Notes under the pieces: model-generated
What the model saw: the letters and a program-made list of their open reading frames with translations, nothing else
What the model was told of the DNA's origin: nothing
Database searches by the model: none
Translations under genes and position numbers: made by a program
Shown here: positions 13,913 through 24,300 of the stretch, piece after piece
Numbering within the stretch: position 1 is the first letter of the stretch
Layout of the letters: the number at the start of each line of letters is the position of its first letter
Assembly (NCBI RefSeq): GCF_033439725.1
Contig: NW_026944384.1
Location: 1,922,001 to 1,986,000, forward strand
Direction of reading: 5' to 3'
DNA length: 64,000 bases
Source of the DNA: Neurospora tetraspora
Taxonomy: Eukaryota; Ascomycota; Sordariomycetes; Sordariales; Sordariaceae

Positions 13913-13967
13913 TATTATTAATATTATTAATTAAATATTTTATAAAAATAATTAATTGCCTCCATAA

Positions 13968-14106
13968 TGTCACGGTGGTAGCAGACCACTACACTAACCA
14001 GCCCGTGTCCCCGCAAAAGGGTACAAGTAACCGAAGCTGGCAATTCGGTCGCTCAAGTGGTCTTATATAGTTGTAATGACAGATGCATCCCACAAATGCC
14101 ATCACA
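13968..14106 (-). repeat. LTR of the miniature element (3' LTR if read on the minus strand)
   Basis: 139 bp starting TGTCACGG and ending ATCACA on the plus strand. It is nearly identical to 14376-14514. A minus-strand TATATAA lies at 14063-14069. A run of purines on the minus strand adjoins its internal edge, as a polypurine tract would next to a 3' LTR. Confidence 0.75.
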
Positions 14107-14375
14107 TTCCCCCCCTTACATTGAGAGGTTCGTCCCGAACCTCGACCCCCCTTCCGGATCGCCACGCCAGCGGTCTTCCTAGGAAGCCGATCGAATCAAG
14201 TTGGGAACTCTCAATTAAGGCGGCACCGTCAGTGTGCACTTCGCTTACTACGACAGGCATCCATACTGATCTACGGTGTTCCATCCTTAGGGGAACCTAT
14301 ATAAGGGTGCCCGAAAAACCCGAAAGTTTTTCCAACTACGAGGTTCGAACTCGTAGCCTTTTAGCTTCGGTTAAA

Positions 14376-14514
14376 TGTCACGGTGGTGGCAGACCACTAC
14401 ACTAACCAGCCCGTGTCCCCGCAAAAGGGTACAAGTAACCAAAGCTGGCAATTCGGTCGCTCAAGTGGTCTTATATAGTTGTAATGATAGATGCATCCCA
14501 CAAATGCTATCACA
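14376..14514 (-). repeat. LTR of the miniature element (5' LTR if read on the minus strand)
   Basis: Second copy of the 139-bp repeat, with a minus-strand TATATAA at 14471-14477. The five bases after it (CGTAA) resemble the five before the other copy (CATAA), which is the expected target-site duplication. Confidence 0.75.
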
Positions 14515-15359
14515 CGTAAGATTTACTTCCCCTTATATAATGAATTTGCTTATTTTATTATAAAATTGTACTACAATTATAGTATCCGTATAACCTCCTA
14601 TATAGAAAGCTAATATAGAATATTAAAAGTATTGCTTAAGAACCGCTATATTAATTTCGATGAGTTATTAACTATTATTGAAATAATATTTAATTGATTA
14701 TAGGCTAGCTTTAAGGATAAATATATAATATAAATCTTTAAACGTATTATTTAATACCTTAGAGAATTAAATAATTTTAAATTTATTATTAGCTTCAATA
14801 CGCTTAAATTACTAAATAAATAAGTTACTATAGTAATAGCGTTTAATTTAAAGGAGTAATATAAGAATATAAGCTTAGTAAGATTTATAGAGGAGGCTAA
14901 AAAGAAATATACTATATACTTTATATAATAATATAGTTTGCCCTACTGGTATAATTTAGTAGCTCTCGTTAAAGCGAGGGGATCTATATAGTAAGAAATA
15001 GTTAATTAACATTAGTAATTAAAATTAGACTAGCCGTTGATAATTAACTTCCTGGCACTTCGACGTAAGGTTAATCCCCGGCCAATTATTATTAACCGCT
15101 AGCGGGCTCCTAAAAATGGCCCCCAACTTCTCCCTAATACAGCCCATCAACTAGCAATTAGAGGGGGCGGTAGTATACAATATAATCCGTCTTATAATAC
15201 TCCTCCCAAAGCCTTATAACCTCCGCTAAAGAAGAAGAAAATAACTACGGTAATATTAGTTAATTAGAGAGAGTAAGAGGCAAAGGTTGAAGTAGAATAT
15301 GCGAAGTAAGAAACTGTACAGCTATAAATATAATTCTATAAGATATAAGAATTATAGTA

Positions 15360-15690
15360 ATGCGAAGTATAATTAGAGGTACGACTACGGGAGTTCCAAT
15401 AACTACGGCCACAAGGATACTAGGGATACTAATAATCGACGGCGTTTATAGTAATAGCTTCACATTAAAGGATAATACCCCCACCTTCTTTTCAACAATA
15501 TCACTAGCAATATTAAGCGATGTCCCTTTCTTCACAGCAGCTATATTTGAACCCTTACTAACCGCCGCCGTCTAGCCAGTAGCAATCTTACTAGCTATAC
15601 TAGTAATAATACCAATCCCAATCGAACTAGTACTATTAATACTAATAGATCTATATATACTAGTAATAATATAAACTCTACAATTTCACC
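15360..15690. other. less-degraded stretch in the AT-rich tract with a hydrophobic reading frame
   Basis: This part of the tract is richer in C than the rest. On the plus strand it reads mostly as a Leu/Ile/Val/Thr-rich chain with a hydrophobic second half, but the frame is interrupted. On the minus strand another broken frame is also fairly open. I do not recognise either. It may be a relic of a gene carried by, or captured within, the mutated repeat. Confidence 0.35.
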
Positions 15691-15780
15691 ACCTTCCTAT
15701 ATAAATTAGTATATTAAAATGCCTCGTTTATATAATTCCTGACAGCTTTTCATATAGATGTTATACACATATCACTTTAG

Positions 15781-16493
15781 TGAAGATTTGGCGGGCGGCA
15801 ACATGGTTATGCCATTGGCCAGACGGGTTCCACACAGTCGGCTAAGAATCCAACACAGTCGATTTAGGCGGCAGGGACATTAGGCTCCGGCCAGGGGGGT
15901 CGGCAGGGGGGAGGGCTCCGGGGGACCGGTCCGAGAAAATCAATATTACTGCTGCTCCATGCTCATCACTGCCGCGCCGAGTACGCCGAATTAGGTTCCG
16001 TATCGGCGGGTTCGCTAGCAGGCTCGTGGCATCCATCGCAATTTCAATTTTTTTTTCTCGAAGGGACAAGGACACGGTAAAAGACCCTCACGAAACAGCC
16101 ATCTTCAGCATAGCCGATTTCTGAATCAACGCATCAACCGAACCTTCCATGCCTTCTTCCCTCTTCGGTCCTGGCCCCGAGTTCTGTCCGCGACACTTCT
16201 CCGCCGGGTTCCGTTCCTTTGGGTGATTAAACGGCAGGGGGAAAGGGATATCACACGCATCCTAAACAGTCTATCCGAGATGCCATGAAAACTTTGACCC
16301 GACCGGCCGCCCCTGAATTTACTAAACCATCGCCGAGAGGGTAGCATCCCGATCCGGGTCCCGAATCCCGAGGGAAGGCAAGCGGAAGCGCCATTTCCTT
16401 CTCGAAGGCTGAGAGCGCAGATTGCCGACGACATGGTCTGATCAGGACGATGGTCTGGATCAGGACGACAGGCTGGCTCACAGGCTCACTCAT
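15781..16493. other. intergenic, between the AT-rich tract and the dehalogenase gene
   Basis: Normal base composition resumes at about 15780. The region is probably the 3' flank of the minus-strand hydrolase gene. No gene is supported. Confidence 0.6.
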
Positions 16494-17390
16494 TCAGCCT
16501 AGGACTCCGGCCACATCGCCAACATCGATGTCGACGTTGATGCCCAACCTTCTTGCCGCCTCCACCATGCCTCCTTCGCCTTCCTCAACCCAGAGATCCA
16601 CCCACTCTTTGGCCTTCTTGAATTTGTCCTCATCAGCGTCAAATTCCAGCTCGCCCGGCCGCGCAACATAGATGGCCCGCAGCCCCTCCTTCTTAGCAGC
16701 CTCCAAGTCACCCAAGTGCGCCGCCACCATCGCTACCTCTCCCGGCTGCAGATCCAGGTCCCGCAGCGTGCCCTGGTACACCTTCGGGTTCGGCTTGTAC
16801 GCCTGGTACATGTCGCACGAGAGCAAGCGTTGGAACCCCAGCGGCGAACTGCCATCAACGCCCTTCTGGCTGTTCAGATCCTTGAGGATAGCCTGATTGG
16901 CGTTGGACAAGGCGACCGTGTGGTATCGGGAGCCGAGAAGCTGCAGACCCCGGATGGTATCGGGCCAGGGCGGGAGGTCGTGCCACGTCAGGCTGAGCTT
17001 CTCGACCTCGGACGGGGTGAAGAGGCCGTCCAGCTGCCACTTGGTCAGCAGGTCGACGAGACTCTCGTGGTGGAAGGTGTCGATGTCCCTCCAAGGCGTC
17101 TCGTCGGGAACGAAGGAGCGGGTCCAGTCCGCGTAGGCCCGGCGCCATTCCTGGGCGAAACGGGCCCAGTCGTCTCGGGTGAGTGAGCGGGCGCGGGAGA
17201 GGACTTGCTCGGACGGTGGCGTCTCCGATGACGTGGAGTTGGAGGCAGAGGCGGAAGAAAGCTTGGACTGTGTGGCCGAAGCGAGGGCGGAGACTATCTT
17301 TTCCCGCCAAGCTACGCTGGTGCCGAAGACATCAAAGGTGAGTGCTTTGATCTCGGTTGCCCAGGGAGGGACTTGATGAGTAGCGGGCAT
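16494..17390 (-). CDS. haloacid dehalogenase (HAD) type II-like hydrolase
   Basis: A single exon of 298 residues. HAD landmarks run in order: motif I DVFGT with nucleophile Asp20, motif II LSNANQ (Ser/Asn), motif III YKPNPKVY (Lys), and motif IV HLGDLEAAKKEG with the acidic residue, followed by the typical AIYVARPGE strand. The order and spacing match the L-2-haloacid dehalogenase branch of the HAD superfamily, which removes halide from small 2-halo acids through an aspartyl ester. Fungal members may act on other small acids, and substrate cannot be read from sequence. The start is the ATG at 17390 (MPATHQVPPWATEIKALTFD). An in-frame upstream ATG at 17477 would add 29 hydrophobic/polar residues without homology. 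Its 3' end faces the AT-rich tract, and the membrane-protein gene starts divergently 1.7 kb away. Confidence 0.85.
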   Translation of the reverse strand: MPATHQVPPWATEIKALTFDVFGTSVAWREKIVSALASATQSKLSSASASNSTSSETPPSEQVLSRARSLTRDDWARFAQEWRRAYADWTRSFVPDETPWRDIDTFHHESLVDLLTKWQLDGLFTPSEVEKLSLTWHDLPPWPDTIRGLQLLGSRYHTVALSNANQAILKDLNSQKGVDGSSPLGFQRLLSCDMYQAYKPNPKVYQGTLRDLDLQPGEVAMVAAHLGDLEAAKKEGLRAIYVARPGELEFDADEDKFKKAKEWVDLWVEEGEGGMVEAARRLGINVDIDVGDVAGVLG

Positions 17391-19049
17391 GATTCGGGTA
17401 TAGGGGTACGATGCAGGGAGAGAAAGGTGAGTCGAGGTAAGTAGGTAAGTGGCTTGTAGAGGTAAGTTGGGATACAATGATCACAAGGGTGCAAGATCCG
17501 AGTCTCAGACAAAGGTAAGGGAGGAATGATACCAAACAAACAAAGTGGTTTTTGCTGTTTGTTTGTTCGGTAGTCCAAGAGGGGGGTACCGGAGAATGAT
17601 ATCAAGGGTCCGAGGCAGCCGTTTATACGGCCATCGCTTACCCTATGCTTCCCCGCATCTGCACATCTTTCTTGTAAAGAGACAATTGCGCGATTGCAAC
17701 TATCCAATTACGTCATTAGATGTCGTTGGTTGTAAAATCTCGAAGAGTTTCCGAAAAATATTCAGTCAGCTTATGGTCAGGTACAATATAGACTTGAACA
17801 TCTATATGCAATTGAAAAGTCATCAGGGAAGTCTCTGAAACCTTCAAGTGACAATTGAAGCGTTTGTTGGTGCAAGTTGGTCGTTGTTGCCAGAAATGAC
17901 GGAACAAAATAGCTAAGGTAGGCACGAGGTACCTTGGGGTAGCGTTCAATTCGGGCCCGAATAACGTCACCCGGCCGGTCCCCGAATTCATGGGGCCGAA
18001 GCGTTCCCGTGCTCAAGCACCTTGACAGTCGGCCAAGATAATCCCAGCATCACGGCAGAACACGGCAGGCACGGGTCGGATGCGATCGCGATGGCGTAGA
18101 TGAGATGGTTCGTTCCCAACCACGTCTACCACGTTCCTTCCCCTTGAGTTAGTTTGGACGACAAACACCAATGACAAGGAGCAACAAGGAACACGGCGGT
18201 TTCGGGACCGGCGCCCTGTGCACACCTTTGTTCATCGGAGATCTATCGGGCTAACAGCAGGTTGAAACCCGACCGCCACATCTTGATCTTCACCCTTTGA
18301 CAATGGCAAAGACTCTCCGAAGAATGCTTGTTGAAGCGAGCAAGAACCAGACGGACGGCAAATGGCGACTTTCTGGACAAATCAGCGACGTTCTCTTGAT
18401 GCGCCTGTGCGATTATCAGCATCTCCACTACATCAACGGCTTCATTGTCACTTGTTTCTTTTCTTCGCCTTCTAGAACACCTTCCATATTAGGATTTACA
18501 TCCGATTTACAACTCCACCAAAGAGACCGGTCGCGATCCAAATGATGAAATACTGCTTCGACTGGGCTGAGTCGGCTCCACCAAACCGGGGGAAACAGTG
18601 GGAAACAGTGGGAACGATCGTCGAAGTCCAGCCAACTTCTGATGTAAACGACCGTTGCGTGTGTAAGTGGTTGGACAAGGCTGAATCTTCAATATCTCTT
18701 GGCGTTAACGTCGGAGATATATCTCCTTACATGCGTGCTGGCAAAATCTCTTATCGACCTACGAAGCAGGATTACAGGTAAGACGCGGAGAAGTTAGTCC
18801 GGACAGTGACGGGTAGGTACAGTTCTTGGGATTTGGATATTTCTGATCTTCGACGTATTTGTATAGTAGTGTCCCAGCAGAAAGAGAGAGAGACGAGAAT
18901 GTTGATCTTGACTTTTATCAAACCCTACACTTTGCCCAGAAAAGAAACCTTGATCTTACGCCAAGGTTAAGCTACGATCATCACGAACGAGAGAGAGATC
19001 CGGAACTTACACCCCAGAAAAGGAAACATCCAGAAAACAGATCAAATTC
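17391..19049. other. divergent intergenic region
   Basis: Lies between the hydrolase (minus) and the membrane protein (plus), so it should contain both promoters. The short frames here, including a 79-codon one at 18542-18781, lack recognisable domains and I do not call them. A small tandem repeat (GGGAAACAGT twice) lies near 18590-18613. Confidence 0.5.
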
Positions 19050-21306
19050 ATGGGTAACACAACACGCCCTCCCAAGCGGAAGGACTCCAACCACTTCACC
19101 GGCCCCAAGCACTACAACGCCGCCTACTCTAGCGGCGCCTTCTCCTTCTTCAACCCAACTGCCCGCTACCACGTCCTCGCGCCCTCAAGCCACAACGAGG
19201 TCGAGCCCCAAGTCGATCCAACAACCGGAAAGAGGCAGAAATCCCAGCAGGCCTCCGACGAGCTCTCCCTAACCGGCAACGAAGCCGCCTCCATCCTCGG
19301 CCACCGCGCCACCAACGACACTACTCAAGAAGCCGTCGCCTCCCTCCCTCAGGACACCGACATCCCCACCCTATCCGCCGACCAGATCGGCCGCGCCCTC
19401 GAAGCCACCGATTCCCAGCTCAGCGCCCAAAGTTCGCTCCAGAATGCCGCCAACGCAGCGACCGTCTCGCCCGAGCGGCTGGCGGGCGCCCTTGACACCT
19501 CGCCTAGCCAGATCGGAAGGGTCGTCCAGCTGGGGATGGGGATGGGGGGTAGTGCCAATGGTAGCAAGACGTCGATCAACACCACGCAGCAAAAGCAGCG
19601 AGAACAGGAACAGAAGGATAGCGGGGTGTATTATATCTGGCGGAGCAGGGATAATAGGAAGGGAAGACATGCGGCGGTTGTTACGAAGCCGGGGATTTTG
19701 CAGCAGGGGAAAATGAAAAAGGGTAATAAAGGGGGGGGTGGGAATAAGGATAAGGATAAGGATGGTGGGAAGGATAACGATGATGGAGAGGAATGTGGTA
19801 GGACCAGTGGTGGTTGGAGACATAGGAGAAAGTTGCAGGATGAAGAGACGGGGGAGGGGATTGAGGAGGAGGATGCAAGAGAGGAGGCTAGGGGCGAAGG
19901 GCCCAGGGCGACGAATATGTCGAGGATGACGTGGCATGGTGTGTTGAAGATGGTGACGAGCTTTCCGTGGTGGGATATTAGTTATGATGTGGCTTTGACT
20001 TTTTTTATTGGTATGTTTGTTCCCTCCTGTTTTGGTTGATGGTTGACTACTGCCGCTTGAAGAGCCTTTACGGCTCGGGAATGGGAATGACTGGAGTTGA
20101 AAAACAAGAAGACTAGTTACTGACATAACCCAACAGCCGCCATAGCAAGACTCATCAACGGCTTCTTCGTATACCTCCCCCTCGCCGCGCCCAAATCCGA
20201 ATTCAAAGGCGAAGAGACCGGCGCCGGCGCCGGCACCACCCGTCTCATCACCTGCACCCTCATCGTCATCTCCTCGGTCCTGATGATGCTCGAAGCCGTC
20301 AACGAAAACCGCGCCGACTGCTTCGGCTGGGCCCTCGAGGAAAGCCTCGCCGGCAACGCCGACGGTCCCCGCCTGCGCTCCCACGAGCACCAAGGAACAC
20401 GCTGCACCCACCACCATCAGGTCCGCTACGTCCTCCTCCGGGGGTCTAACCCGAGGGACCAGCGCAAAGCCGTCGTGGTCCCCGTCTCTGTCTCGGTACC
20501 CGATGACCACAACCTTCATAACGAGAAGAAGGATGACCCGGATGCATCTCACAGCGACGGCGATGGCTCGGACTCGGATGACTCTGCCGACGGCAGCAAG
20601 AAACCCGATAACAATGGCCACAACAACCACCAACACCCCTCGCGCGCGTGGAAGTGGTGGCCGTCATCCGACGAGCTCAAGTCGCACTACTTGCACGAGA
20701 TCGGTTTCCTGTCTTGTCTTTTGCAACTAATCGGAGCCATCATTTTCTGGACCGAGGGTTTTACTGGGTTACCCTTTGCCCAAAACAACTTGACCACGGG
20801 GGCGTTGGACGGGTCGTACTGGCTACCCCAGGTGGTCGGAGGATTCTTCTTCATCGTCTCGGCGGTCTTGACCATGGTGGAGGTGCAAGACAAGTGGTAC
20901 ATCCCGGCGCCGAATCTGCTGGGGTGGCATATCGGTGCTTGGAGCTTGGTGGGATCGTTGGGTTTGACGGTTACGGGGGCGCTGGGGTTTGCGCAAGATG
21001 CTGGGCCGCAGTATGGGTATGCGGTGGGGATGGCTACTTTTGTGGCTAGTTGGGCTTTTTTGGTGAGTTAAACTGCCCCGGTTCTGATGGAGTGTGTGGA
21101 TTGGGGACACGAGATGAGGAGACACTCGCTTTTTGCCGGCGAGTCGTTGAAGGAAATGCGAATGCTAATTGTTGTTGATAATTTAGATCGCTTCAGTGAT
21201 TCTGCTGTTCGAAGCTTTGAACAAGTATCCCCTTACCGTCGGTACTGCGCCTCCTTCACGCGAGCCTCATATCCGCCCGGATGCAAAGCAGCAGACTGGG
21301 GCTTAG
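19050..21306 (+). CDS. multi-pass integral membrane protein, unknown function
   Basis: Three exons, 19050-20010, 20137-21062 and 21187-21306, with donors GTATGT and GTGAGT and acceptors CAACAG and TTTAG, give 668 residues. Residues 1 to about 300 look soluble and low in complexity, with a Gly/Lys/Asp-rich patch (GNKGGGGNKDKDKDGGKDND) near 229-248. The second half has about six hydrophobic segments near 306-335, 353-375, 508-530, 550-570, 585-610 and 618-648. An acidic, His-rich loop (about 376-500) separates the second and third. The first intron falls inside transmembrane segment 1 and the second inside segment 6, and the joined segments read smoothly. I do not recognise the family beyond fungal 'integral membrane protein'. 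The tail after the last segment is short (GTAPPSREPHIRPDAKQQTGA). Confidence 0.8.
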
Positions 21307-24300
21307 GGGGATGGAGTGGGATAGACCACTTGGCTGTACAATGTTGGTCCAGGCTCTTGGGAGGTTTCGTTAGACGGAGTATTAGAGGTTTAGAGAAAAA
21401 TTTTGAAATACATGATCTCGAAGTCGTCGTGGGCCATCGTGGGATTGATTCTGACAGAAGATTGTTCATCGCACATATGATACCATTTTTGAGACAGCGA
21501 CGATGACATTACTAGAGACAGCGTCCTTAGAAAATTCCATCCTAGACGCTCAACGGCGAGCAGGAGTGGTTCATCAATTCGTGACTGTTCACAATGTGAA
21601 GGATGTGGTTGTTCTCTGAAGGACGAGTCTCCATGTAAACTAGAATAGTAGTTGATGTAGAGGACCACATTTAATTTTCATCTTGACAACACACGCCAAT
21701 CTCCGCCAACTCTTTCCAGTGAAAGACGCACACATCAACAATACAAAAAGTGGCAATACAGGAGTCTAGATGGGATCACAAATCTCCCTCCGCCAGAAAC
21801 AGATACTCTTGCTTACACATTGCAGAACAAAAGTCCGTTTGACACACTCACCGCCGTCTACCCAACCCAACGATACTCCCCTAAACAAAGGGCAATCCGC
21901 TCCATTATCCCAAGAGGGCAGAAATGATATTCAACAAGCTGCCCAGGGGGGGAAAACCCAACGGCTCTCCGATATCGCAGGTTCTCTAACCGCCACTGTC
22001 ATGTACATGAAGCCGCCTTAAGGCCGTTTGATAGACCTTGAATCTCCCCTTCCAACTCAGGACGAAGAAAACGCGGGGAAGCTTGTCCTTGCTAAGTGTT
22101 TCGAATATTCATGATAGTATGCCTGTTGGGATCGCATTGAGGGTGAGAGTCGAGAGGTGATGGGTCACGTAGCGTTTCTTTAGTGTCTGACCTTGACGCG
22201 GGAGATATGCCGTTCAGATGTGAGATGTCGAATAGACTGGAATAAACTTTTCAAAATTCGTCACAGCACTTGTGACTATCAGAGTGACCCAATGAGTTGT
22301 CAATAAACTAAATAAATGTTCCAGATTTCGCAAAGTCTATTTGAACCTTGAAACTTTGAGGTCTGGAAACATGGAGCCTGAGACGTGTTTGTCGAGCACT
22401 TTATCTGAAACAAAGCAGTGTCTGATGAGTTAATTCAGCATCAAAACCAAGATAAACAATATCAATCAGATAAACAAACCGTTGCAGAAGTTGTTGTCCA
22501 TGTGTTTCCATAGAAAACGTAGCCCCTCTGATATATTCTATCGCCCTCTTTCTTGCGACCTTCACAGTGAGGTTTGGAAGACGTTCATCATCTGGGGCAT
22601 CACGTCCTTTGCGACTCCATTCATACGTCCATGGGCACAGTTCTCTTACCTCTCGCCTCACCTTCGCCAACGGTCTTGAGTAGTGCTCATGTCAGTATGC
22701 ATACTCGCTCAAACGTCCCCAACCCGTTGACCTCAAAAGGGGCTCCGCGAGTCCGCGTACAGCCAGACATGGAGCGTTGTAGGGTAGCAACCCCCGGGAA
22801 ATTTATGTTGCCCTCTGCACGACACCCCTGAAATGTTTTGCTCGGCTCTGCAGGTACAGCCCACAGGCGACAGGAGGACCCATCATAGAAGCTTCAACCT
22901 GCATTAGCAGTGCCGGACTAACGCATGCAATGCGCTGCAGTTGCAGTGATGCACGCTGACGCCGCGACTGATGGAGGATTTTTGGATGATCGCTGGAGTG
23001 ACGGGGTTGATGATCATTCACCCATGATGTGATGGGGTTTTGGGGGTTTGTTGATTGAGAACATGGAGTCTTGTAACCTGTCAGAAATACATGTGCAACT
23101 TGACACCAACGGTTCGAGACTTCTCGGGAGCCGACAGACAGACAGCCCTGTGTCAACTTGTCAAGAGAACCAGCGAGGCGTGCCAGGGCCCAGGGGTCAT
23201 GAAGAGTTCGAGAACGATTGGCCAATGCACTTTTCCTCACTCTTCAGATATTCAGATTGCTGAAAAGGAGCACAGAGTTCATCCCATCAGCCCAGCCCAG
23301 TCCAGGTTCGCCAGGCAGGCCAGGCAGGCCAGCCCAGAGTTCAGACGCAACACATCGCACCGTGGGAAATGCAAAGGGCTTCGAGGCGAACCGGGACGCA
23401 TCCTGTTACACCGAGGAGGATGAGGAACCTTGGGAATGATTGTAAACCTCAAAAGGTAAGGTATGCGGCGTTCTCCTTGGGAACCTTCGTTAATCTCCCG
23501 CGGATGCCGCAACGGCACAGCCAAGTTTGTAGGGACATTCGCTAAAGGTGAGGTTGTTGGCTGTGTCGCACATGCAACCCAACACACGCAAAAGAAATAA
23601 TATTTCCTTCGTTTTTTCTCCAACTGTGACGACCGTGATTTGCTGGTCCTTTCTCATTTTGGCCCGTGATGGTTCACGTTTGTTGCTTTTTTTGGTGGAT
23701 GTTGGGCGCAGTTGGCCGCTGCAGTGACGCGGGGTTAGTTCTCTCTACAGGTGCTATCAAAACCAACCCATAGGCTGGACCTTGGTTCAGGAATGTTGGT
23801 GATAAGGTTGAAAGTTGACGATCAGATGTGATTGTCTGTCGAATCTATCTGTGAGGACGGGATCATCATATCGCAGACACGGCATGTTTCTGCGAGTGGG
23901 TGTAGGAATGTAACCCCAGACGGTTTTTGTGTAACGACAACCGACATCTTCAACATCTGTCAAAATAAATGTCTCAACTGCTCGGCGGTCGTCTTTCGGA
24001 TGATAGGTAATTGTTTGGCGGATGTTCGCGCGGGCTGAGACTCGGACGCGGGCGTGGCGTACCGGTACTGTCCTTTTCCAGTGCCATTGGCCATTGCACA
24101 AATCTGCCCTCCGCGTACCTGCAAAGGTCAGCACAAAGTTGTCGTCGCCGCCGCCGTCATCGAGGGTTTCATCCGTGATGCTCTGCCGTGATGAGGAAGC
24201 TAGGGGCTCAAAGTGATGGTTCCCCACTGCTAGAACTTGTGATCGGCGGTCGCCCCATCACAGAAAAGAGATTTGGCTGGCGCAATGGCAGCATCTTATT

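Larger units (their letters stand above)
13968..14514 (-). mobile_element. 547-bp LTR-bounded miniature element (TRIM-like), nested in the AT-rich tract
   Basis: Two 139-bp direct repeats (13968-14106 and 14376-14514) flank about 269 bp of internal sequence. The repeats are about 97% identical, and the few differences are transitions. Each ends in TG..CA, as LTRs do. The flanking five bases (CATAA / CGTAA) match at four of five, consistent with a 5-bp target duplication. A purine tract (AAGGGGGGGAA on the minus strand) abuts the repeat at 13968-14106, and a TATATAA box lies inside each repeat on the minus strand. Together these suggest the element reads on the minus strand, with the 5' LTR at 14376-14514. 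The internal part has no coding capacity. It holds a tRNA T-arm-like hairpin (near 14338-14358), and no standard primer-binding site is obvious. Size and layout fit a terminal-repeat retrotransposon in miniature, mobilised in trans. It looks structurally whole and is younger than its host tract. Confidence 0.75.
12108..15780. mobile_element. AT-rich, RIP-like mutated repeat tract (fossil element, family not assignable)
   Basis: Composition changes abruptly at both ends. Inside, TA dinucleotides dominate and CA/TG are scarce; the 60 bases from 12961 contain no CA and one TG. CpG is retained in islands such as 12310-12330. This is the expected result of repeat-induced point mutation, which in Neurospora-type fungi converts C to T mainly at CpA in duplicated DNA. 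No intact frame of useful length remains, so the tract is broken many times over. It cannot be assigned to a family by eye. It is probably one or more old transposon copies, later interrupted by the younger LTR-bounded element at 13968-14514. The GC content is far below that of neighbouring genes. Likely age: older than the nested element. Confidence 0.8.

Noticed and set aside
14338-14358. possible intact tRNA gene
   Set aside because: Only the T-arm-like hairpin is convincing; acceptor ends do not pair and the anticodon arm cannot be drawn, so it is treated as part of the miniature element.
18542-18781. 79-codon plus-strand frame next to the membrane-protein gene
   Set aside because: Reads plausibly but lacks homology, has no splice partner and sits in a promoter-length gap.
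19371-20636. 421-codon minus-strand frame
   Set aside because: It is the reverse of the membrane-protein gene, crosses that gene's intron, and has a biased, domain-free composition.
22401-22670. 89-codon minus-strand frame (starts MAKVRREVRELCPW)
   Set aside because: Looks protein-like at first, but it is isolated, has no domain, and no exon could be joined to it.
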